From an uncultured Desulfovibrio sp. (GTDB lineage Bacteria; Desulfobacterota; Desulfovibrionia; Desulfovibrionales; Desulfovibrionaceae), in contig CASEWR010000172.1 of the NCBI GenBank assembly GCA_949291675.1, positions 1-41,021 of the forward strand: a stretch of DNA of 41,021 nucleotides. Direction: 5' to 3'. Positions 34,033 through 41,021 of the stretch are shown here, piece after piece. The translations under genes and the position numbers were made by a program. Every line of letters begins with the position of its first letter. Positions within the stretch are counted from its first letter, which is position 1. The notes under the pieces were generated by a model. It made no database searches. It was not told the origin of the DNA and saw only the letters and a program-made list of their open reading frames with translations.

Positions 34033-35016
34033 TTAGTACTTCACAAGGCTCAGCTGATTCAGCTTGTCCACATCGTGGAAGGACTCGACATAGCGGATGG
34101 TGCCGGTCTTGCCGCGCAGCACAAGGCTGTGGGTGATGGCATAGCGCGAGGTGTAGCGCACGCCGTGCAGGAAGTCACCGCCGGAGATGCCGGTCGCTGC
34201 AAAGAAGCAGTCATCAGAGGCAACCAGCGTGTCGGCAGTCATGATTTCGCGCAGGTCATAGCCGGCATTCTGGATGTTTTCCTTTTCAGGATAGCTCTGC
34301 GGGTCAAGACGGGCCAGAATTTCACCGCCCATGCCCTTGATGGCGCAGGCAGTGATAATGCCTTCGGGGGTGCCGCCAGTGCCCATCATGATGTCCACTT
34401 CGTTGCGCGGGTCAGCTGCCATGAGGGCACCGGCCACGTCGCCGTCTGTGGCCAGCTGAATGCGGGCGCCTGCCTGACGGATTTCATCAATGAGCTTCTG
34501 ATGCCTGGGCTTGTCGAGTACGAAGACCATGAGGTCACGCACGTTCTTGTCCAGGGCCTTTGCCACACGCTCAAGGTTCACATGCACAGGTGCATCAAGG
34601 TCCACCACACCCTTTGCTCTGGCACCCACAACAAGCTTCTGCATGTAGTAGGACTGATCCAGGCTGAACATGGAGCCTCTGGGGGCTATGCCAACAACGG
34701 AAATGGCATTGGGACGGCCGTATGCCAGCAGATTGGTGCCTTCCACAGGATCCACTGCCACGTCCAGGGCAGGACCGTCGCCCATGCCGACCTTCTCGTC
34801 TGTGTAGAGCATGGGAGCCTTGTCCTTGGCACCTTCGCCAATGACTACTACGCCGTCAATATGGATGGTTGAGAAGCTGTTACGCATTGCTTCCACAGCA
34901 GCGCCGTCGCCGGCCTCCTTGTTGCCACGTCCGACCCAGCGGGCAGAGGCAAGGGCTGCGGCTTCAGTGATGCGCACAATATCCATTGCCAGATTTCTTT
35001 CCGGTGCTTCAGCCAT
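34033..35016 (-). CDS. glpX: Fructose-1,6-bisphosphatase, class II
   Basis: The ATG at 35016 has GGAGG 6 nt upstream; the frame is open to 35106 without support. This 327-residue GlpX-type enzyme hydrolyses fructose 1,6-bisphosphate in gluconeogenesis. Motifs include D-G-V-V-V-I-G-E-G-A-K-D-K-A-P-M-L-Y (about 54-70), D-V-A-V-D-P-V-E-G-T-N-L (metal site, about 84-95), L-A-T-D-G-D-V-A-G-A-L and G-T-G-G-T-P-E-G-I-I-T-A. It is cytoplasmic and metal-dependent. It is followed closely by the small exported protein and preceded by a 195-bp gap after nadE. Confidence 0.95.
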   Translation of the reverse strand: MAEAPERNLAMDIVRITEAAALASARWVGRGNKEAGDGAAVEAMRNSFSTIHIDGVVVIGEGAKDKAPMLYTDEKVGMGDGPALDVAVDPVEGTNLLAYGRPNAISVVGIAPRGSMFSLDQSYYMQKLVVGARAKGVVDLDAPVHVNLERVAKALDKNVRDLMVFVLDKPRHQKLIDEIRQAGARIQLATDGDVAGALMAADPRNEVDIMMGTGGTPEGIITACAIKGMGGEILARLDPQSYPEKENIQNAGYDLREIMTADTLVASDDCFFAATGISGGDFLHGVRYTSRYAITHSLVLRGKTGTIRYVESFHDVDKLNQLSLVKY

Positions 35017-35211
35017 TGGAACCTCCAGAGTATGAGTTTCGGAACTGCACTGCCGGCACAGTGTGCCTGGCGTGCCTGTCAGCGTGCCTTTCGACCAGCT
35101 GAGCATGCCAGAGAGCGCTGTCAGCTTTGGACAGGGCAGTACGCAGTTCCTTGGTGAGGTAGAGACGCCGTCTGTACCTTGACTGTCTTTGAAAAATTTG
35201 CTGTCCGCAGC

Positions 35212-36831
35212 TTACGGCAGCCTGAAGTGCCCGACCAGGGGGACTGTCCAGGAGCGTCCGAAGGGCCTGTCGCTCACATAGAGCGGCTGCGGCTCCTGGC
35301 GGCGCTTGAACTCCATGCCGAAGACGCGCTCGCGCACGTCGCTCTGCTTGTCATGCAGGGTGGGCAAAGGGCGCCTCGGGCGTGCTGCCAGCAGCGCGTC
35401 CAGAACGTCGTCCAGCTCCCGGTAGGGGAGATCCTGCATCTGTCGCGAACCCTTGCCTGAGGGAGACTTCCTGAGCATGTTCTCAGGGAAGAGGCCCTTG
35501 CGATCCTCGTGCAGCCAGGCTGCCACGTCATAGACCTGCGTCTTGGTCAGGTCCGCGATGACCGACAGGGAGCCGACGGTGGTGCTGCCATTCAGCGTGC
35601 AATAGCCCATGGCAGACTCGCTCTTGTTGACTGTGGCGAGTACCAGACCAGATGACCTGCTGGCAAGGGTTGTCATGATGGAGCCGCGTATGCGCTCCTG
35701 CAGCTGCGGTCTGGAGGGCTCAGGTATCCCCATGCCAAAGTCCTTCATGGTCTGGGCGATGGAGCGCTCGTACTCTGCCATGAGCCCGTCAATGCGGATG
35801 ACCGTGACCTTGACGCCAAGGGTGTGGGCAAGCTGCAGCGCACCTGCCACAGTATCCGGGCTGGTTGTGGGCGAGGGCATGATGACAGCCGAGACATTGT
35901 GGGCACCAAGGGCTTCCACGGCAATGGCCAGCACAAGGCCTGAGTCAATGCCGCCTGAGAGGCTGACCAGGGCCTTCTCAAGGCCGCACTTGTGCACAAA
36001 GTCTCTGGTGCCGAGCACCAGGGCCCCGAAGACATTCTCCTGCCAGCTCCTGCCCACGGCGGCCACAGGGGCTGTGCCCGTGGCCATGTCCACAATGAGG
36101 GTATCCTCGGCAAAGGCCTGCCCCCTGGCATAGACCGTGCCTGCCGGGTCCAGCGCCAGGCTCTGCCCGGCATAGACCATGCCGTCGTTGCCGCCGACAA
36201 GGTTCACAGAGAGCAGATGGATGTGGTGACGGGCTGCCACGTGGGTGAGCATGGCTTCGTGATCTGCCCTCTTGCCAATGACATAGGGCGTTGCCCGCAT
36301 GTGGATGATGGCATCCACACCGCGGGAAATGAGGTCGAGCAGGGGCATGTAGCCTGTGCCGCGCACAGTCCAGAAGGAGGAGTTACTGTCCTCCTCGCAC
36401 AGGACAATGCCCAGCCTCCAGCCGTGCAGATTGATGATGCCGCAGGAGACCCCGCGATCAAAGAACTCTGCATCCGGGTCCAGGGAGGCCTCCGGGCGGA
36501 CCTTGCGGGAAACAACGTCCCACTGGCCGTGGCTGATATAGACCGCAGCATTGCTCAGCAGGGACGGGTCATAGACACTGACCACTGGTGCACCCACAAT
36601 GAGGTCCGGGCCTGCCACAAAGCGGGCAGCCAGGATGTCCAGGCCCTTGCGGCAGCCCTCCACAAAGTCATTCATGGAGAGGAACTCGCCAGGGGCAACA
36701 CCGGACAGAGCAAGCTCGGGCGTCACACAGAGATCAACGGGTCCGGCCCTGCGCACTGCCTGACTGATGCGCTCGATGTTTCCGACTATGTCGCCAGTGA
36801 CAGGGTTGCATTGCAGGAGGGCTGTTTTCAT
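35212..36831 (-). CDS. nadE: Glutamine-dependent NAD+ synthetase
   Basis: This 539-residue two-domain enzyme makes NAD+ from nicotinic acid adenine dinucleotide, ATP and glutamine. The N-terminal nitrilase-type amidase (~1-250) has the Glu of P-E-L-A-L-S-G (about 39) and the nucleophile Cys in G-I-V-L-C-E-E-D-S-N (about 144). The C-terminal synthetase has the P-loop S-L-S-G-G-I-D-S-G (about 290), the N-K-S-E-S-A-M-G-Y segment and G-D-I-like downstream regions. Its start overlaps the Nudix gene by 4 bp, indicating coupled expression and a joint role in NAD turnover. Confidence 0.94.
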   Translation of the reverse strand: MKTALLQCNPVTGDIVGNIERISQAVRRAGPVDLCVTPELALSGVAPGEFLSMNDFVEGCRKGLDILAARFVAGPDLIVGAPVVSVYDPSLLSNAAVYISHGQWDVVSRKVRPEASLDPDAEFFDRGVSCGIINLHGWRLGIVLCEEDSNSSFWTVRGTGYMPLLDLISRGVDAIIHMRATPYVIGKRADHEAMLTHVAARHHIHLLSVNLVGGNDGMVYAGQSLALDPAGTVYARGQAFAEDTLIVDMATGTAPVAAVGRSWQENVFGALVLGTRDFVHKCGLEKALVSLSGGIDSGLVLAIAVEALGAHNVSAVIMPSPTTSPDTVAGALQLAHTLGVKVTVIRIDGLMAEYERSIAQTMKDFGMGIPEPSRPQLQERIRGSIMTTLASRSSGLVLATVNKSESAMGYCTLNGSTTVGSLSVIADLTKTQVYDVAAWLHEDRKGLFPENMLRKSPSGKGSRQMQDLPYRELDDVLDALLAARPRRPLPTLHDKQSDVRERVFGMEFKRRQEPQPLYVSDRPFGRSWTVPLVGHFRLP

Positions 36832-37373
36832 TGCTGTCCCCGGCAGACAGCAGCCATGAGCTGCTGATTGCGCTGGCCTTCCTCAGTCTGCAGCCATTCC
36901 GCAGACAGGGCTCCTAAGGGGCGCCTGCCCTGCAGCACCTCCACATAGTCCAGCAGCATGCGCCCGTGGTCAAAGCACATGGGCACAGGGGGAAGCTCAG
37001 GGTCTGCCCAGATGGCGGAGAGGGCATCGTCGCTGGCCTGCAGGGCAGCAGGGTCCAGAGCCCTGGCAGTGAAGACAGCAGTGACGGTGTGGCTGCGGGG
37101 ATCCCTGTCAGGACGCGAGTAGACGCCGAGCAGACCGGTGAGCACCACGTCGAGGCTGGTCTCTTCCTTTGCCTCGCGCAGGGCAGCGTGCTCGAACCAC
37201 TCGCCCTCATCCACAAAGCCGCCAGGCAGGGCAAAGCCCAGGGGTGGGTTCTTGCGGGCGATGATGACAACACCGCGGCCCGGTTCGTGAATCAGAATGT
37301 CCGCAGTCGGCAGGGGATTGGCGTAGACGCTGATCTTGCCCTGGCAGGACGGGCAGGTAAGAAATTTTTTCAA
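36828..37373 (-). CDS. Nudix hydrolase with N-terminal CPxCxG ribbon
   Basis: This 181-residue protein starts at TTG with AAGGA about 8 nt upstream. An N-terminal C-P-S-C-Q-G half-ribbon precedes the Nudix domain, whose box is complete: G-G-F-V-D-E-G-E-W-F-E-H-A-A-L-R-E-A-K-E-E-T-S (about 50-72), with the R-E-x-x-E-E catalytic core. Nudix enzymes split nucleoside diphosphates linked to another moiety, such as ADP-ribose or NADH. Overlap with nadE by 4 bp favours an NAD- or ADP-ribose-related substrate (inference). Confidence 0.9.
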   Translation of the reverse strand: MKKFLTCPSCQGKISVYANPLPTADILIHEPGRGVVIIARKNPPLGFALPGGFVDEGEWFEHAALREAKEETSLDVVLTGLLGVYSRPDRDPRSHTVTAVFTARALDPAALQASDDALSAIWADPELPPVPMCFDHGRMLLDYVEVLQGRRPLGALSAEWLQTEEGQRNQQLMAAVCRGQQ

Positions 37374-37554
37374 TGCTCGTTCCTTCTTAGGTCAGGAGAC
37401 GTGTGGCATCAGACGGCAGGCCGCCTGGAAGGTGCCGGGGCAGAGACCCGACCGGAAAAGTATGCTACCAAGCAGACAAAGAGGCAAGCCTCTCGTGCAC
37501 TTCGCGCACTCTGCAAGGCAGGGCTGCCTGGAAGGCTGCCTGCAAAGCCCTGCT

Positions 37555-38196
37555 TCAGGCTTGTGGCGCAAGCGTGCAGCCCGGGACCTCAAGCATGCTG
37601 CGGGGAAGAGCGCCCTCACGTACAAGGCAGATCTTCCCCTGTTCCGGGAAGGAGAGAATGGTTGAGGGGAGCCCGCCGCCTGGGGCAGGGGGAAGGTCCA
37701 GCAGAAAGCCTTCCGCACGAATCTCAGCTTCCAGCAGTCCTGCTGCAGTCACAGGCTCGTGGCCTGCCACATTGGCAGATGTTGCCGTGATGGGAGCCCC
37801 GAGCAGGCGCGAGAGCGCACGGGGCACAGGATGGGAGGAGACGCGTATGGCCACACAGCCCTTTGCATCGAGCAGGGAGGGCACGACTTTCGCAAGATAC
37901 GCCTTGCGCACAGGTACAACCAGGGTCAGGGGCGCAGGCCACAGGGCCAGGAGAGGCTCAGGGACACGGCTCAGGTCGCAGATGTCCTGCACCATGGCTG
38001 CGTCAGCGGCAATGAGGGGCAGGGGCTTGCCTGCAGGGCGTTTTTTTGCTCTGTAGACGCAGGCACAGCCCGAAGCGCTGAACATGGAGGCAGCCATGCC
38101 GAAATAGGTCTCTGTGGGACAGAGAACGCAGCCGCCCTGCGCAAGCTCGCGCACTGCGGCCTGCATGGCAGCTGTGTCAGCCACTGAGCCGGGCAT
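37555..38196 (-). CDS. TsaC/YrdC-type threonylcarbamoyl-AMP synthase
   Basis: The ATG at 38196 gives 213 residues, the single-domain TsaC size. A second in-frame ATG at 38232 overlaps the rlmH start codon on the other strand; neither has a well-placed ribosome binding site. Visible motifs are C-P-T-E-T-Y-F-G-M (about 25-33), the basic Y-R-A-K-K-R-P-A-G-K-P-L-P-L-I (about 48-62), L-W-P-A-P-L-T-L-V-V-P, V-A-I-R-V-S-S-H-P and T-A-T-S-A-N-V-A-G. It makes threonylcarbamoyl-AMP from threonine, bicarbonate and ATP for the t6A modification of tRNA. A Sua5-like distant role is possible. Confidence 0.88.
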   Translation of the reverse strand: MPGSVADTAAMQAAVRELAQGGCVLCPTETYFGMAASMFSASGCACVYRAKKRPAGKPLPLIAADAAMVQDICDLSRVPEPLLALWPAPLTLVVPVRKAYLAKVVPSLLDAKGCVAIRVSSHPVPRALSRLLGAPITATSANVAGHEPVTAAGLLEAEIRAEGFLLDLPPAPGGGLPSTILSFPEQGKICLVREGALPRSMLEVPGCTLAPQA

Positions 38197-38230
38197 GTCA
38201 TCGTGCTGTAATCTCCGGGAGTCTGCTATC

Positions 38231-38701
38231 ATGATTGCAAAAGCTCTGCGTCTTATCTGTGTGGGCAAACTGAAACTTGGCTGCTGGAAAGAGGCCTGCG
38301 CCATGTACGAAAAGCGCCTGAGCCGCTTTCGCAGGCTGCAGGTCACGGAAGTGAAGGATGCCGTGTCTGCCTCGGAAAAGGAACGCTCGCGCGTGGAAGG
38401 CGAGCGACTGCTTGAGGCTGTCAGCACAAAGGACCTGGTGGTGGTCCTGGACGAGCGGGGAAAGGACATGACCTCCCTGGACCTGGCAGCCTTTCTGGAC
38501 AAGGCAGATGCCAGGGGTCAGGGCTCGGTCTGCTTTGTCATTGGCGGGCCCTTCGGGCTGGCAGACGAGGTGCGCAAGCGCGCAGACCTTCTGCTGCGTC
38601 TGTCAGCCATGACCATGCCCCATGAGCTGGCCAGGGTGGTGCTGGTGGAGCAGCTCTACAGGGCAGAGTGCCTGCGCAATCACGTTCCCTATCACCATTA
38701 G
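38231..38701 (+). CDS. rlmH: 23S rRNA pseudouridine-1915 N3-methyltransferase
   Basis: This 156-residue SPOUT methyltransferase modifies pseudouridine 1915 of 23S rRNA. The knot region is clear: V-V-V-L-D-E-R-G-K-D-M-T-S (about 70-82), F-V-I-G-G-P-F-G-L-A-D-E-V (about 103-115), and M-T-M-P-H-E-L-A-R-V-V-L-V-E-Q-L-Y-R-A (about 127-145). The C-terminal P-Y-H-H is typical. GGGAG lies 9 nt upstream of the ATG. Its start codon overlaps the alternative start of the divergent TsaC gene. Confidence 0.95.
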   Translation: MIAKALRLICVGKLKLGCWKEACAMYEKRLSRFRRLQVTEVKDAVSASEKERSRVEGERLLEAVSTKDLVVVLDERGKDMTSLDLAAFLDKADARGQGSVCFVIGGPFGLADEVRKRADLLLRLSAMTMPHELARVVLVEQLYRAECLRNHVPYHH

Positions 38702-38740
38702 CAGGACAGTCCGCCAGCCCGCAGCCAGCCTCCTGGTGGC

Positions 38741-41005
38741 TTAGCGGACCTCGTAGACCCTGGCAAAGACGTTATCGTAGATAAGCTTGAAGTAGGGCGA
38801 GAAGCGCGGGTCCTGCGGGTCGCAGAGCAGAAGCTGGGCCATGACCGAGTTGTAGAGCCTGGCATCCATGGCGAGCTTCTCACCTGTGACACGGTTGAAG
38901 AAGAAGTTCACATTGCGCCTGGTATTCAGGAAGGCCTGCTTTTCCTCTTCCGTGGCTGTGCGGTTGTTGTCGAACCATTCCTGCACATAGTTGCGGCAGG
39001 TCAGGCCTGTTTCCTCAAAGACATTGATGGAGGCAGGGGCAATGGAGGTGGCAGAGCCCTCAAGCTGCACAAGTCCTGAGTCCAGCTGGTAGGCCAGGGC
39101 CTGGGGCACAATGGAGAGGGCACCGGCCCCGGCAGTGCCTGCGACAAAGTTCCAGCTGCCGTAGTGGCTTATCCAGAAACCTAAGCGCAGCATCTCGTAG
39201 CTGACTACCACGAACTGCCGTCCCTTTCCCTTGACCAGGGGCGTGTCCGGGGATCTGAGCTTGTCCATGAGCGCTTCAGCCTGGGCGGCATTGAGGCCCT
39301 TGAAGACATCGCCAGGGGTATTGTTCTTCTCTGAGGTGTAGCGGATGAGCTGCCTGGCAAAGCGGGGATTGTCCGTGGCAAAGACAGCGGCTGGCAGATA
39401 GAGAGAGGGACCTGCGTGCTGGGCGCCGTCAGCAATGGCAGGGCGGCCGCCAAAGTGATGCTCTGCATAGCCCCAGTCCCACCACAGCCAGATCATGGAG
39501 TTTTCCGGGGTCATGGTGCGCAGCCTGCTCAATGCCTCGGCGTGGCGGCGGTTGATCATGGGACCCTGACTCATGGCGGAAATAAGGTCTGTGAAGGGAG
39601 CAATGAGAACCAGGGTGAGGACAATGCTGGTGATGATGCCTGAGGTTGCCCGCAGCTGCGGGATAAGAATGCGGCGCAACAGCCAGAAGAAGGGCAGGGC
39701 AAGGCCAATGGCCACAACCGGGGCTCCGAACATGACCATGCGGCCGCCAAGCTTGGTGCTCAAAAGCCCTAAGGCTGCCAGGGGCAGAAGAAAGAGCGCG
39801 CCAGGGCGCAAATAGACCACTACACAAAAGCCCAGCAGGCCGAGCAGGGAGGCCTCCATCCAGGGATGGAAGTAGGAGAGGACAGCCTGCAGGGGCAGGT
39901 CCTGCACTTCAATGATGGACTGGGCAAGGGGCGGGTAGTTGAGCGTTGCGCCGCCAGTGGCACGCGTATCTGCAGAGAGCTTCAGATAGGCATTGGCGTG
40001 ATTGACGATGGTGGTGAGAATGCCGCCCTGCAGCATGAGCAGGACCACAATGAGCCATAAGGCAAGCAGGACCTTCCAGTCAGTGAGGATTCTGCGCAAA
40101 TGGGGCTTTCTGCCTACTACCAGGAGGAGCACAATGCTCATGAGAATGCCTGGCGGGCCTGCCAGGGCAGGCAGCACATAGGAGAGGGCGCCGAGCAACA
40201 GCAGGGAACGGCGTCCTGGCGGGGCAAGGCAGAGGCAGAGGAAGCCTAAGAGGGCTGCATTGTAGCGGATAAGGTAGGGAAAGACCGAGTGCCACTCCTG
40301 GGTCCACCAGGAAATGAGGCCTGAGAGGCCGAGCACCAGTACCCACTGCCAGCGTAAGGGATTGCCGAGGCGCGGCGGCTGGACTGGGTCCCCGAACAGC
40401 GTCCTGAAGAAGGCAAACTTGGGCCAGGCAGAGAGCAGGCGCAGGATGTGCACAGGGGCCAGCATGTAGTGCATGACCCAGCACATGGGGGCAAGGGTCA
40501 TGAACAACGGGAAGAAGAGGGTGACGAGGTCCGTGTCGTAGAAGCCGAGCAGGGTGCGGGCCAGAAAGCCGGGAGCAAGGCTGGTGATGAGCCCAGCGGA
40601 AACACCGGCCTCAAGGCTGCCCAGAGCCCAGCCCCAGGCTGCCACAATGCCTGCCACAAGGCTGGCCAGCACAGGGGGAAACCAGAAGGCCACAGCTGCC
40701 GGATAGGTGCCTAAGGCCTCTGCCATGAGGCGCAGCAGCTCGGCCATGGGATGCCCTGCGCCAAAGCTGAAGCCCTCTGCGCCTGCCACCCAGTGATAGG
40801 CGTCGTGCGTAGCTAAAAGCCACTCTTCGCCAAGGCGAAACTCCGGGTCATCCCATTGCAGCCACTCCAGCATGCGCAGGCCGAAGGCAAGCAGGATGGT
40901 GATACTGATCCAGAAGACCCCGCGCAGGACTGCAAGGCGTGTTTCCTGCGCAGAAGGGCCTGCCATGGCTGCAGGATCAAGAATCTTGGGAGCCTTAGTG
41001 GTCAA
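38741..41005 (-). CDS. STT3/PglB-like oligosaccharyltransferase
   Basis: This 754-residue protein, read from a TTG at 41005 with AGAGG 5 nt upstream; because the window ends 16 bp further on, an upstream extension cannot be excluded. The N-terminal half has about 11-13 membrane helices, with L-G-F-Y-D-T-D-L-V carrying the catalytic D-x-D (about 154-162). A periplasmic C-terminal domain has the hallmark W-W-D-W-G-Y (about 507). The enzyme would move a lipid-linked glycan to Asn of N-x-S/T sequons in the periplasm. The flippase-like ABC gene at 12512 could supply the substrate, though the two are 24 kb apart. Other glycosyltransferase genes of a pgl cluster are not visible here. Confidence 0.88.
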   Translation of the reverse strand: MTTKAPKILDPAAMAGPSAQETRLAVLRGVFWISITILLAFGLRMLEWLQWDDPEFRLGEEWLLATHDAYHWVAGAEGFSFGAGHPMAELLRLMAEALGTYPAAVAFWFPPVLASLVAGIVAAWGWALGSLEAGVSAGLITSLAPGFLARTLLGFYDTDLVTLFFPLFMTLAPMCWVMHYMLAPVHILRLLSAWPKFAFFRTLFGDPVQPPRLGNPLRWQWVLVLGLSGLISWWTQEWHSVFPYLIRYNAALLGFLCLCLAPPGRRSLLLLGALSYVLPALAGPPGILMSIVLLLVVGRKPHLRRILTDWKVLLALWLIVVLLMLQGGILTTIVNHANAYLKLSADTRATGGATLNYPPLAQSIIEVQDLPLQAVLSYFHPWMEASLLGLLGFCVVVYLRPGALFLLPLAALGLLSTKLGGRMVMFGAPVVAIGLALPFFWLLRRILIPQLRATSGIITSIVLTLVLIAPFTDLISAMSQGPMINRRHAEALSRLRTMTPENSMIWLWWDWGYAEHHFGGRPAIADGAQHAGPSLYLPAAVFATDNPRFARQLIRYTSEKNNTPGDVFKGLNAAQAEALMDKLRSPDTPLVKGKGRQFVVVSYEMLRLGFWISHYGSWNFVAGTAGAGALSIVPQALAYQLDSGLVQLEGSATSIAPASINVFEETGLTCRNYVQEWFDNNRTATEEEKQAFLNTRRNVNFFFNRVTGEKLAMDARLYNSVMAQLLLCDPQDPRFSPYFKLIYDNVFARVYEVR

Positions 41006-41021
41006 GGAAACCTCTGCAAAA

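Overview
The window looks like chromosomal DNA of a sulfate-reducing deltaproteobacterium of the Desulfovibrionaceae type. This is inferred from the GC-rich codon use, the gene content (a bacterial STT3-type oligosaccharyltransferase, a DUF465 gene next to ilvB, class II fructose bisphosphatase, a BMP-family lipoprotein-like binding protein) and a type I-C CRISPR effector operon. No rRNA or species marker is present, so the family-level call is tentative.

Layout. 1-1053 (minus) is the 5' part of a proline-rich, single-membrane-pass protein cut by the window edge. 1362-8740 is an accessory stretch: two large IS4/IS1634-like transposase genes (both minus) flank a radical SAM gene and galE (plus). 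Tandem 171-bp repeats lie upstream of the first transposase, and a 100-bp-spaced direct repeat lies downstream of the second. An autotransporter (9393-11420) follows; its AT-rich passenger is joined to a GC-rich beta-barrel. A 1.1-kb gene-poor stretch holds a 49-bp minisatellite and a polypurine tract. Next come a PglK/MsbA-like ABC flippase (minus), tRNA-Leu(CAA) (minus), a BMP-type periplasmic binding protein (minus) and a large unrecognised membrane protein of 1009 residues (plus).

19576-25139 (plus) is mostly housekeeping: an unrecognised 292-residue protein, a HAD phosphatase, a YggT protein, a DUF465 protein, then ilvB, ilvN and ilvC for branched-chain amino acid synthesis. A promoter-like element and a strong terminator hairpin sit between ilvN and ilvC and suggest attenuation.

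25200-33290 is a lower-GC island and the most interesting part. A complete type I-C interference operon (cas3, cas5, cas8c, cas7, all minus) has motif-intact proteins but no cas4, cas1 or cas2. Where those genes and the array would be expected there are only three clear hairpin units, with a possible fourth, spaced 60-64 bp apart and resembling I-C repeats. Their stems show a compensatory base change, and two of the 'spacers' are related to each other, so this is not an ordinary array. Divergent from cas3 are two paralogous XRE-type regulators with C-terminal coiled coils.

33477-41005 returns to housekeeping: a small exported protein, glpX, nadE, a Nudix hydrolase and a TsaC/YrdC-type protein (all minus), rlmH (plus), and an STT3/PglB-like oligosaccharyltransferase (minus). 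The last gene, with the flippase at 12512, suggests N-linked protein glycosylation. The Nudix and nadE genes overlap by four bases and plausibly act together in NAD metabolism.
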